Assembly (NCBI GenBank): GCA_907163375.1
Contig: CAJQUW010016984.1
Span: 1 to 64,000, forward strand
Length of the DNA: 64,000 nucleotides
DNA from: Prostheceraeus crozeri
Taxonomy: Eukaryota > Platyhelminthes > Polycladida > Euryleptidae
Direction of reading: 5' to 3'
A model generated the notes under the pieces. It worked only from the letters and a program-made list of their open reading frames with translations. It ran no database searches and was not told the origin of the DNA. The position numbers and the translations under genes are program-made. This document shows, in pieces, positions 10,380 through 19,804 of the stretch; the stretch's first letter is position 1, and each line of letters begins with the position of its first letter.

Positions 10380-10930
10380 TCAACTCTCTAACGTGCTTAT
10401 TAAACCTATTATCGCTAACTTTACAAACACTGAAAGGATTCTAACATGATTTCAAACTTTACAAACATCAACTTTATTTCTAACGTTACAAACAGTGAAA
10501 TGCTTGTGACACTATTATATACTTTACCTATCTTACTAACACTGAAATGATTCTGACATTATTCCTAACTTTACAGACAGTGACATGGTCTTGACTTTAT
10601 TTTATACTTCGCCTATCTTACAAACACTGAAAGGATTCTAACATGATTTCAAACTTTACAAACAGCAACTTTATTTTTAACTTTGCAAACAGTGAAGTGA
10701 ATCTGACTTCATTTATATTTCACCTATCTTGCACACAGCGACATGGTTATAACTTTATTTCAAACTTTACAAACGTCAACTATATTTCTAATGTCACAAA
10801 CAGTGAAGTGAATCTGACTTCATTTATATTTCACCTATCTTACAAACAGCGACATGGTGATAACTTTATTTCTAACTTTACAATCATCAACTTTATTTCT
10901 AACTTTACAAACAGTAAAATAGTTGTAACT
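10380..10930. repeat. Second tandem array, left arm
   Basis: Diverged repeats built on CTAACTTTACAAACA and CAGTGAAGTGAATCTGACTT alternating with TTTATTTCAAACTTTAC. In one frame (10643-10984) they read as repeated NFTN-type peptides, but this follows from the repeat and is not evidence of a gene. The left arm has 197 bp more than the right between 10150 and 10643. Confidence 0.8.
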
Positions 10931-11118
10931 TTATCACTAAGTCAATCCACTCTATTGAAACGACAAGAAAACGACACAGTATGACCATGATATGTTATTG
11001 AAACCCACACAGCTTTTTTGTTATACTACCAATTCATTTCATGTCTTCTATCCTATACACTCAAAACCTGCAACGACATTTATTCTATTACACCTGAAAT
11101 CTATTGACGTGTGATACA

Positions 11119-11340
11119 TTACATTAAATCTTCGATATCAAATACTATCATGAAACAACTAGCAGTACCTGACTCTAAACATGCACTGATTCCCACATTT
11201 ATGACATTAGTAATTTTTCTATCATGTGTGACTACATGCTCATCAATATGAAAGGCTTGCAGTGACTTAACTCTTAATGTGTCCATGTCAAGCTTTTGGA
11301 AATAACTTTTCATGTAAAGTTGACATACAATCAATTTCAA
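11119..11340 (-). CDS. Unknown 73-residue reading frame, left arm
   Basis: MKLIVCQLYMKSYFQKL... ending FDIEDLM. Product identical to 12580-12801 in the right arm. No domain recognised. Composition is plausible for a small soluble protein, but there is no promoter or splice evidence. Confidence 0.25.
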   Translation of the reverse strand: MKLIVCQLYMKSYFQKLDMDTLRVKSLQAFHIDEHVVTHDRKITNVINVGISACLESGTASCFMIVFDIEDLM

Positions 11341-12024
11341 CGGATGCTCCAGTCATAGCATGTTATTCCTGCTTTCGCACTCATGGTGTCATGCTGCATC
11401 AACAAGTTGCTTCCATCTAACTTTTACATGAATAAACCAAACGCCCTGATGCTATATGATTATGTCTCGATATGCTATTGTTGTTTCTTTTAACTATGTC
11501 ACTGATTCAAACAGTTAATTACACTACCTATTCATTAAACTTTGCAATCTCAATCTTTGCTTTCATCGAATATGAACCTCTAATTTACATACAACAACTA
11601 TGATATGTGTTCTATCTTATACACTCAACCAGTAGAGACATTCATTCTGTTACATCCATGAACATGATGTGATAAAATTCATATCATCTCAAAACCCTTT
11701 AACAGCGCTTGTCTTCAAACATATGCTGAATCCTAGCTTGTTTGCTACACTACCAATTCATTTCAATGTGAGCTAATCTTGTATCACTCATTTCATGTAA
11801 CACAACTTTTCACTTTAATTATTCCCAGAATGTTACTGCAGTGGTCTCAACACAATCCCTATCATGTATTCTAACACTCCAATCACTGTGCAATGACTTG
11901 TGAATTGTATCGCATTCACGTGCATGACCCAGGCTTGTAAATTCCTGTTACTCAGGTGTGAGAAGGTTATGAGAACCTAAGATGCTTCAGTGGTTCATTT
12001 CAATTTACACGAGTAACATTTCAT

Positions 12025-12046
12025 GCTTTTATGTCTATTAACATGT
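12025..12046. other. Palindrome spacer
   Basis: 22 bp of non-palindromic sequence (GCTTTTATGTCTATTAACAT plus GT) between the arms. The first few hundred bases on either side are exact reverse complements by eye, so a cruciform or hairpin could form. Confidence 0.95.
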
Positions 12047-12579
12047 ATGAAATGTTACTCGTGTAAATTGAAATGAACCACTGAAGCATCTTAGGTTCTC
12101 ATAACCTTCTCACACCTGAGTAACAGGAATTTACAAGCCTGGGTCATGCACGTGAATGCGATACAATTCACAAGTCATTGCACAGTGATTGGAGTGTTAG
12201 AATACATGATAGGGATTGTGTTGAGACCACTGCAGTAACATTCTGGGAATAATTAAAGTGAAAAGTTGTGTTACATGAAATGAGTGATACAAGATTAGCT
12301 CACATTGAAATGAATTGGTAGTGTAGCAAACAAGCTAGGATTCAGCATATGTTTGAAGACAAGCGCTGTTAAAGGGTATTGAGATGATATGAGTTGAGTG
12401 TATAAGATAGAACACATATCATAGTTGTTGTATGTAAATTAGAGGTTCATAGAGACATAATTATATAGCATCAGGGCGTTTGGTTTATTCATGTAAAAGT
12501 TAGATAGAAGCAACTTGTTGATGCAGCATGACACCATGAGTGCGAAAGCAGGAATAACATGCTATGACTGGAGTATCCG

Positions 12580-12801
12580 TTGAAATTGATTGTATGTCAA
12601 CTTTACATGAAAAGTTATTTCCAAAAGCTTGACATGGACACATTAAGAGTTAAGTCACTGCAAGCCTTTCATATTGATGAGCATGTAGTCACACATGATA
12701 GAAAAATTACTAATGTCATAAATGTGGGAATCAGTGCATGTTTAGAGTCAGGTACTGCTAGTTGTTTCATGATAGTATTTGATATCGAAGATTTAATGTA
12801 A
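12580..12801 (+). CDS. Unknown 73-residue reading frame, right arm
   Basis: Mirror copy of 11119-11340 with the same translation. It starts about 530 bp from the palindrome centre and reads outwards. Function unknown. Confidence 0.25.
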   Translation: MKLIVCQLYMKSYFQKLDMDTLRVKSLQAFHIDEHVVTHDRKITNVINVGISACLESGTASCFMIVFDIEDLM

Positions 12802-12989
12802 TGTATCACATGTCAATAGATTTCAGGTGTAATAGAATAAATGTCGTTGCAGGTTTTGAGTGTATAGGATAGAAGACATGAAATGAATTGGTAGTATAAC
12901 AAAAAAGCTGTGTGGGTTTCAATAACATATCATGGTCATACTGTGTCGTTTTCTTGTCGTTTCAATAGAGTGGATTGACTTAGTGATAA

Positions 12990-13335
12990 AGTTACAACTA
13001 TTTTACTGTTTGTAAAGTTAGAAATAAAGTTGATGATTGTAAAGTTAGAAATAAAGTTATCACCATGTCGCTGTTTGTAAGATAGGTGAAATATAAATGA
13101 AGTCAGATTCACTTCACTGTTTGTGACATTAGAAATATAGTTGACGTTTGTAAAGTTAGAAATAAAGTTATAACCATGTCGCTGTGTGTAAGATAGGTGA
13201 AATATAAATGAAGTCAGATTCACTTCACTGTTTGCAAAGTTAAAAATAAAGTTGATGTTTGTAAAGTTTGAAATCATGTTAGAATCCTTTCAGTGTTTGT
13301 AAAGTTAGCGATAATAGGTTTAATAAGCACGTTAG
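12990..13335. repeat. Second tandem array, right arm
   Basis: Shorter mirror copy of the 10380-10930 array, with the same TGTTTGTAAAGTTAGAAATA-type units. Confidence 0.8.
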
Positions 13336-13654
13336 AGAGTTGACTGTACTGAGATCTAAGGATTAGGTCACATTAGAATTCAAGTGATTGAATGTCATCT
13401 TAATGAAGATAGAAATGTGTTTGTGGCTGCATGTGGTGCAAGAGTGTCCTCCCATTTCATTCCATTCATCATATATCCTTCCCCTCTACATTCCATATCC
13501 GAAGATATGTGGCGGGCTATGGACCGCTTTAGCTGCATTAGAAGGAAGTTCTTATAAGAACTCATGATGCATTCACGAGGAAATGTGGTGAAACAGTGTG
13601 CTGTATGTGTGCATGATGATTTTATGAACTAAAGAACGCCCATGACTCACTCCA

Positions 13655-14028
13655 TCACTGAAAGAAAACATGAACGAGTTGAGATGACAGCCATTCGTAT
13701 GCATGTGTAAAACTCTTACTTCATCATCCGATATCACAATGACATCCACACTTTCCATGTCCTCACTTTCGACCGTCTCGCTCTCGCTGGTTGCCATCTC
13801 GGCCTCGCTCCCCACCGTCTCGGCATCACTTGCCACCGTCTCGGCCTCACATGCCTCCATCTCAGCCTCTTCTGGCACTCGTCGACTCAAATCTTCCTGT
13901 AGGGTGAAGTAAGAATAGTACTTCACAAATTCCACAGTGATATCCTCACCATAGATATCACTGTGGAATTCCTCTCCGCGGTGTATGATACGAAAAGGTA
14001 TCACGCACGCTGTTGGCTTCTGAGACAT
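13655..14028 (-). CDS. Small acidic protein gene with C-terminal SIM-like motif, right copy intact
   Basis: Mirror of 9695-10068: ATG at 14028, exon to 13720, apparent 62-bp intron 13719-13658 with GTAAGAG donor and TTTCTTTCAG acceptor, stop TGA at 13657-13655. Open throughout: the codon that is TAG in the left copy is GAG here. It differs from the left copy at several residues (for example RVPEEAEMEAC against RVREETEMEAS), most of them amino-acid changing. The last residues are VDVIVISDDE. A TATA-like box lies at 14059-14066. An inferred nuclear or SUMO-linked role rests only on the short motif. Confidence 0.5.
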
Positions 14029-14087
14029 GATTATGATAGTAAAATGCAAGAGACTCTGCTTTATATGAGAATGATACAGCCTTTCAA

Positions 14088-14297
14088 ATGTCTGGTTCGT
14101 GCAATCATATTGCTCTAAACTTATGGTTGGACGAAGAAAGGGGAAGACATATTTTCATTGACTGCTTCCCTCAACCACTCAACAAACCTAGATGCATTTA
14201 TCGCATGAATCTATCTCCCTTCCGGTACGATAGCAATGAGCTGTGTGGGAATCAGCCAGGTGCTACGATACGTTCCTGCATCCTGGGACAGATGTGA
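14088..14297 (+). CDS. Unknown 69-residue reading frame, right arm, divergent from the SIM gene
   Basis: Mirror copy of 9426-9635 with identical translation. Head-to-head with the intact SIM gene. The two start codons are 59 bp apart and flank one TATA-like box. Confidence 0.35.
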   Translation: MSGSCNHIALNLWLDEERGRHIFIDCFPQPLNKPRCIYRMNLSPFRYDSNELCGNQPGATIRSCILGQM

Positions 14298-14971
14298 TAG
14301 CTCTCTGTTTCATGTGACAGACGGGCGCCAGAGAGAGAGCGCGTACATCTTTGGGTTCTACTCTATCTGCTGAGGGGCAGTGCGACAGACGATCGCCCAC
14401 CGGCTGCGCTGTCATTCATCTTTGTGTTCTACTCTATCTGCTGAGGGGCTAGCGAGACAAACAGGCGTCAGAGTGCACCTATGATTCTTTGTGGGCACAG
14501 GAGGGGTTTTTTCACTGATAGGTTTTATGATAAACATTTTGAATGGCAGCGTGTTGACTATTGCAAGCCATGTTAAATGTCATGTTTACATCGTCTGCAT
14601 TCGCACAGAAAATGCTGTTTCCTACAAATGAGTTTTCTACACAGACGTATTCATTGTGTGAGTTCAAGGGTCGAGTCGTTGAACTAAGACTTATGCGTTT
14701 CTACAGGTTTTTATATCAGCTTTAAACACGCCTGCAATCTATGAAAGTTTTACCAACATAAAGTTGTTGACAAAAAGTTTCTTACACCGCAGTTGATGTA
14801 TACGACTTTCATTTGAATGTCAGATTTGTATGTTCATCTGTCTATGATGAGTGTGAACGTTGTCACAGTTCTCCTTTATTTCCCGTAAACTAGTTGTGAC
14901 ACTTTTGTGTTTCACTTCATCTAGCAGGTTGATTTTTATCTCACACATGCTTTGAATGTTTCCTAACTCCT

Positions 14972-15223
14972 ATGCATTCGACTAACAACGTTACAGGTTG
15001 TCATGTCTATACTTGCATGCTGTCGATGCAGAGTGCAAACACGCTGTCTGTCTTTATTTACAAAACACACGCATTCAAATTAATAAAGGCAAACAACACA
15101 TTTAGTAAAGCTGGTACGCGAACGAGTGTGACTGCAGAAACATTTTATAAAACTTTTTTCAACGTTCGCTACGTTTCACAACAACCTGTCAAAGACTTCT
15201 TACAAAACTTATTTCAACATTAG
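14972..15223 (+). CDS. Unknown 83-residue reading frame, right arm
   Basis: Mirror copy of 8500-8751, identical at protein level. Same caveats: no family recognised and no promoter tied to it. Confidence 0.25.
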   Translation: MHSTNNVTGCHVYTCMLSMQSANTLSVFIYKTHAFKLIKANNTFSKAGTRTSVTAETFYKTFFNVRYVSQQPVKDFLQNLFQH

Positions 15224-15352
15224 CATTTAAGCGAACATGTACTTCACATATTCTACACGAACGGTTAACGCATGTAATATAAAACCCTAAATCCAACCGT
15301 AGAGGAGCCTAGCCTTGGATGATGGACTTTACGACCCACGCGATTCAATGTC

Positions 15353-15619
15353 ATGGAATCACACTCAACGTGTGTGACAACATCGGGTTTTATAAAACAT
15401 TCAACACTTATTCCTATCCATCTCACTTTTATATCCAACATGTTAAACTTAGACTTGGTTTCAACCACTCAAGTCGTCAAAAACTTGCATGCGTTGTCTA
15501 ATATTCAATTCATTCTGCACACAGATTCGCTTTACTTCACATCCAAAGTTAATGACTACCTAACAGATGTATTCACTCTGAATTTACACTTCACTGTTTG
15601 TGAAAAGACTGTCACATAA
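15353..15619 (+). CDS. Unknown 88-residue reading frame, right arm
   Basis: Mirror copy of 8104-8370, identical at protein level, ending shortly before a TATATAAAAA-like box of opposite orientation near 15690. No recognised domain. Confidence 0.25.
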   Translation: MESHSTCVTTSGFIKHSTLIPIHLTFISNMLNLDLVSTTQVVKNLHALSNIQFILHTDSLYFTSKVNDYLTDVFTLNLHFTVCEKTVT

Positions 15620-15929
15620 AACATTTTACACACTGCAGTCCGGATCTCAACTAAGGATAAAAACTTTCTAGTGCTGTGGCGAACACTGTTTTTATATAAC
15701 ATTCTAAACTCTCATTGCAGTAGAAAACTGCTTTTAGTAAACCTGATGAAGCGAATCTAACAGTCATGGAGTTTGAATTTTCTAATAGGGAAACATTTGC
15801 CAACTGTCTCCAATAAAACTTTCTAACACTGTGAAAGTAAGTTACAAGACAATCTACACTGTGCAGTAAAACCTTCTAAAACTTTCTAGTGCTGTGATGA
15901 GTTCGGTCAGTCATACAACGTCAATGATC

Positions 15930-16745
15930 AAACATTATTTGCACAAACATGCGTCGCGGTAATATTATTTGACTACACTAACGCTTACATTTAATAACAC
16001 TTGTGTTTCACAAAACGCCAATCAAATTTTGTAACTATACATCAACCTGTGTTACAGTAAAAATATTTGACTATACTAAACTTTGCTTTTGCAAACCATG
16101 ATACACTTTCTGATTAGACTTACGAATACAACTTCAATGATCAAACTTTTCTAACTATACATCAACCTGTGTAGCAGTAAAAATATTTGACTATACTAAA
16201 CTTTGCTTTTACAAACCATGATACGCTTTCTGATGACACTCACGAATCCAACTTCGATGATCAGACTTTACTTTCTCAAACGGGTGTCACAGTAAAATTA
16301 TATGACTACGCTAACTTTGCAAACCATGATACACTTTCTGACTAGACTTACAAATAAAACATCATGATCAAACTTTTCTAACTATACATCGACCTGTGTT
16401 ACAGTAAAACCTTTGTACAACATGATAAAGTTTCTGACTAGACTTACGACTAAACGTATGATCAAACTTTCTAACTATACATCATCCTGTGTAGCAGTAA
16501 AACTTTTACAAACCATGATGCACTTTCTGATGACACTCACGAATACAACTTCAATGATCAGACTTTACTTTCTCAAACGGGTGTCGCGGTAAAGAACTAG
16601 TTGACTACAGTAACTTTGCAAACCATGATACACTTTCTGACTAGACTTACGAATAAAACATTGATGATCAAACTTTCTAACTATACATCAACCTGTGTTG
16701 CAATAAAACTTTTGTACAATATGATAAAGTTTCTGACGACACTGA
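15930..16745. repeat. TGATCA-bearing tandem array, right arm
   Basis: Counterpart of the left array with fewer units (about seven). The 386-bp shortfall corresponds to roughly three or four units, which accounts for the largest length difference between the arms. Confidence 0.85.
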
Positions 16746-17248
16746 CAAGAGCTTGTTCACTAGCGAAGAGAGAAGTCTGTGATGTGTTGCGTGTGGCGCA
16801 TGAATGTCCTCCCTTCATTCCATTCATCATTTCGTCTCCGCGATAGAGACAAGCAGAACTCATGGTTCATTCTGGCATGGTTGGCCAACTGTCGGGAGAC
16901 AAGTGCAATGGAGATTTTATGAGGTAACCTGTGGCAGATAGCTAAATGTCGCCCTGGCGGTCAGAGTACAACGTTGAGACGAAAGGCAACCACTTGCAAA
17001 CATGACGCAGAGAGGTTTCACAAGGATTACCATTGCCCACGTCCCGTGCAGTACTCATCGCTACGGACTTCACCGCTGTCTCGAAAGAACGCCCACCCAC
17101 AGGAAGTATCACACCGAAAATCTCCGTGACTTGCACCGTCCATGACTTGATCGCCAGACATGAAAAGCGGTGGAGTTGGTATGAGGTTGGCAGACTTTGA
17201 TCAGCTTGATAGCAAGCCGCAGAGAGCTTGATTCACCAGCGTTTTGCA

Positions 17249-17545
17249 ATGGAGATGTTTAGAGGCCACCCATGACAAGATAGCTAAGACTCAACCGATT
17301 GGCGTTCAAAGTGCTACGTTGAGAATTGTGTCAAATGCCCAACATGAGACATGAGTTGCCCCAGCGGTTTCGGTCCAAACTATGACACACTCCCTTGCCA
17401 CACTTATCACTACGGCATCGTCCGCCGTCCCGAAGGAAAACCCTGTCAGTGGAATATTACAACAAAACTCTCCGTGTCTTGCTCGCTTTCAGTGAAAAGC
17501 TGCTTATACCATGAGAAGACTGGCTCAGACATCATTAAAAATCCT
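17249..17545 (+). repeat. Diverged direct copy of the palindrome's outer end
   Basis: Aligns in order with 16905-17210 at roughly 60-70% by eye. Shared anchors are GCAATGGAGAT, AGATAGCTAA, TACGTTGAGA/AACGTTGAGA, a CATCGCTACGG/TATCACTACGG pair, CTCCGTG.CTTGC and GAAAAGC. It lies 39 bp beyond the right arm and in the same orientation as that arm's end. An open frame 17351-17620 overlaps it but is not supported by the matching segment of the arm, which is open on the opposite strand. Confidence 0.7.
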
Positions 17546-18949
17546 CTAGTTGACTTCAGCAGGGTCGAAAACCCCAGAAAACCTCCAAAACTAGTGAATT
17601 TAAAATTTTCAACTTTTTAGCACTACTTATGACATTTTATAAGTAGTCTATCACTTAGGGCAGGTAAATAGCGACCGAACCTTTTTTGAATCAAGTCAAA
17701 CGGACTTGTAGAAGCAAAGTTACAAGTCTTTAAAGTTTTGGAGTCTTTTATGGCCTGGAGACGAAGGCCATCTCCTGGCGAACCTCTAAGTCTGACGCTT
17801 TAGCTGACTTCAGCAATGAAATTTTCTAAGTCGGTTTCTTACAGAAACCCGGTTTTTCAGATTTCCAATGCTATCATCGGTGCTCCGGAGTTCACCTACC
17901 CCAACCCAGTCGGGTGGAGAACTGATTTCCACAAGCCGAGTTTCCACTTATTATATAGTGTGTGGCGATCAGCTGATGACGTAATAACCATCATCCAAAC
18001 ACTAAAAACCCGTCTATCTCCGGTTCCAGTGCTCCGATTGAGCTGGAAATTCACCAATTTCATGTAGAATTTGACGCTGAATCCGAATCTGCCCCCCATT
18101 TTCCCATCCGATGCTTCGTTTTGGCTCTACAGCCCACAGCCATCGCAAAAATTCTAACTGTCGTTTTTCGGAAAAATGATGAAACATTTTTTCTCTCCGA
18201 TGACTTCCAAATTTACCATGCCGAACCAGAATTTGACGCTCATTGCAAATCTGGTCTCTTTTTTCCCGTCCGAGGCTTGCTTCACCCGCTAGAGCGATTT
18301 TCATAAACATTCTAACTCTGTCGTTTTTCGCCAAGGTCCAAAATTTTCAATAACGTCTCACCTCTAAACGAAGGCAGATGCGAACAAGCCATGTTTTCCA
18401 CTGAATTTGTCTCACTCCCAGCTTTCAAACGAGCTATGGCACGACTTTCTACGATGTCTACAACCAAAGTTAGAAGATCGCTACTGAGGGGGGGGAGGTC
18501 AGAACTTTTTATCTCCGATTGAGTTGGGAAGAAGTTCATGGACCCAACTTTGACCAAAACGTCCGAATTTGCACTCCATTTTCCCATCCGAGGTCTCCTT
18601 CTGCCCGAAAAACGACTTTTCTCATCACAAAACATCCAACACCTGCCTTTTCCAACTCTGACGTTTTCCTGCCATTTTCCTCCCTAAACCCAGGAAAATT
18701 AGTCCAAACTGAGCTTTCCACTGCATTTTTCTCTCTTTTAGCTTTCAAATGAGCTGTTGCACGACTTTCTACCATCTCTCACACCAAAGTTGGAAATTTG
18801 GCAGGAGGAGGGGGGGGGAGGGAACAGTTTTCTCCTCACGGACCCATTCCTCCCAACACATCCTTGGCGACTTCCTTCCAGAGGGGAGGGCTGAGTCAGC
18901 ATGATGACTCAGCATTTCACATTTTGGGCTTGAATTTGCCACGGGGTTA
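17546..18949. repeat. Satellite-like modules, no gene
   Basis: A ~93-bp module beginning CTCCGATTGAG and ending near CCATTTTCCCATCCGA is found at about 18033, 18196 and 18512. A second module with CAGCTTTCAAACGAGC and GCACGACTTTCTAC recurs at about 18400 and 18722, giving a ~320-bp higher unit. Two G-runs (18485-18496 and 18807-18818) sit at equivalent places of that unit. Open frames here disagree between copies, so none is called. Confidence 0.7.
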
Positions 18950-19804
18950 CTACTGAGAATGGTTGCCATTTCTAGATATAAAAATAAAATTTCAAACAAT
19001 GAGGTTATATACAACTGGTATCATAAAGCTGAACATTCGAACATTACTTTACGTAAGGATGCCTTTTTACCATGGCATGTAAAACAAAATTTCATAAGCA
19101 ATAGGTTTCAGTCAATTGCTAAATGCTGCAATGACGATATCAGAAAACAAGAAAATATAAGCGAATTCCAGAGTATTCTAATCTATAAGGGTTATAATAA
19201 AAATGACTGCCGAGAGGCAAAACCTAAGAATAAGCAACGAAAACCAAAACCACATAAGATAGTTAATTTCAAATTGCCTTTTGTAAATGACAGATGCAAT
19301 CGCAAAGTCAATAAATTAATTGATAAATACAAATTCCCCATAAAAGTCACAAACGAATACGGTATGAATTCGGCATAATTTTTTAAGCACAAAAGTAATA
19401 ACCAAAATTGTAATTGCGAGATTTGCCTTGAATGTAAAAGTAATATTTGCCGAAAAAATTTTATTGTGTACAAATACACCTGTAGAATGTGTAATGAATT
19501 CTACGTCGGCAAAACAGCGAGAATGTTTAAGACGAGGCATCAAGAACATAAGCGAGCTATTAAAAACAAAAGTACATCGGGCGCCCTTTATCAACATTTA
19601 ATAGAAAAACATAATGGCGCTGGCGACATCGGGACTTTTCAGGTCGGTCTCATTAGCAAACTGACCAACACACGAGATACAACAATAACAGAAGCCAAAG
19701 CAATCACACAACTTAAGCCAGCAATCAATAGGAAACATGAGTTACCTTTTTACAATCTAACTTCACAGTTCAACGGCCAATCATACATGCAACACAGTTC
19801 TTGA
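18950..19804 (+). pseudogene. Penelope-like element, 5'-truncated, with GIY-YIG endonuclease
   Basis: The frame from 18959 is the C-terminal part of a Penelope-type reverse transcriptase and linker, then a cysteine-rich NCNCEICLECKSNICR segment and a GIY-YIG nuclease: YKYTCRMCNEFYVGKTARMF, then RHQEHKRAIKNK, SGALYQHLIEKH and TEAKAITQLKPAINRKHE. The endonuclease nicks target DNA for template-primed reverse transcription. TAA at 19376-19378 separates the linker from the zinc-binding segment in the same frame. The RT palm is missing, as is common for truncated copies. The 3' part after 19804 has no clear hammerhead-like core. Confidence 0.85.

Larger units (their letters stand above)
6127..12024. 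repeat. Giant palindrome, left arm
   Basis: Reverse complement of 12047-17210. Matching pairs have coordinate sums of 24071 near the centre, 23920 at 10.6-11.3 kb, 23723 at 8.1-10.15 kb and 23337 at 6.1-6.7 kb. The left arm is therefore longer by 151, 197 and 386 bp in three steps, located at about 11.3-11.9, 10.15-10.64 and 6.74-8.10 kb; the latter two coincide with tandem arrays. Elsewhere the arms are nearly identical, and several reading frames have the same protein sequence in both. Left of 6127 the match stops. Confidence 0.95.
12047..17210. repeat. Giant palindrome, right arm
   Basis: Reverse complement of the left arm, 734 bp shorter because its tandem arrays have fewer units and one inner stretch is missing. 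The outermost shared bases are the reverse complement of ATCAAGCTGATCAAAGTC at 6127. Immediately outside (17211 on) the sequence is not the reverse complement of the left flank, and no target-site duplication is visible at the two ends. Confidence 0.95.

Noticed and set aside
10643-10984. NFTN-repeat protein
   Set aside because: The open frame is a by-product of the tandem array; the mirror copy is open for the same reason and there is no promoter or domain.
6127-17210. Palindrome as a sequencing chimera (hairpin read-through)
   Set aside because: A read-through artefact would give arms differing only by random errors; here whole repeat units differ (151, 197 and 386 bp), a coding nonsense change is present in one arm only, and the flanks differ. 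It cannot be fully excluded without reads.
17351-17620. 89-codon frame as a gene
   Set aside because: It overlaps the diverged repeat, and the corresponding part of the arm is open on the opposite strand only.
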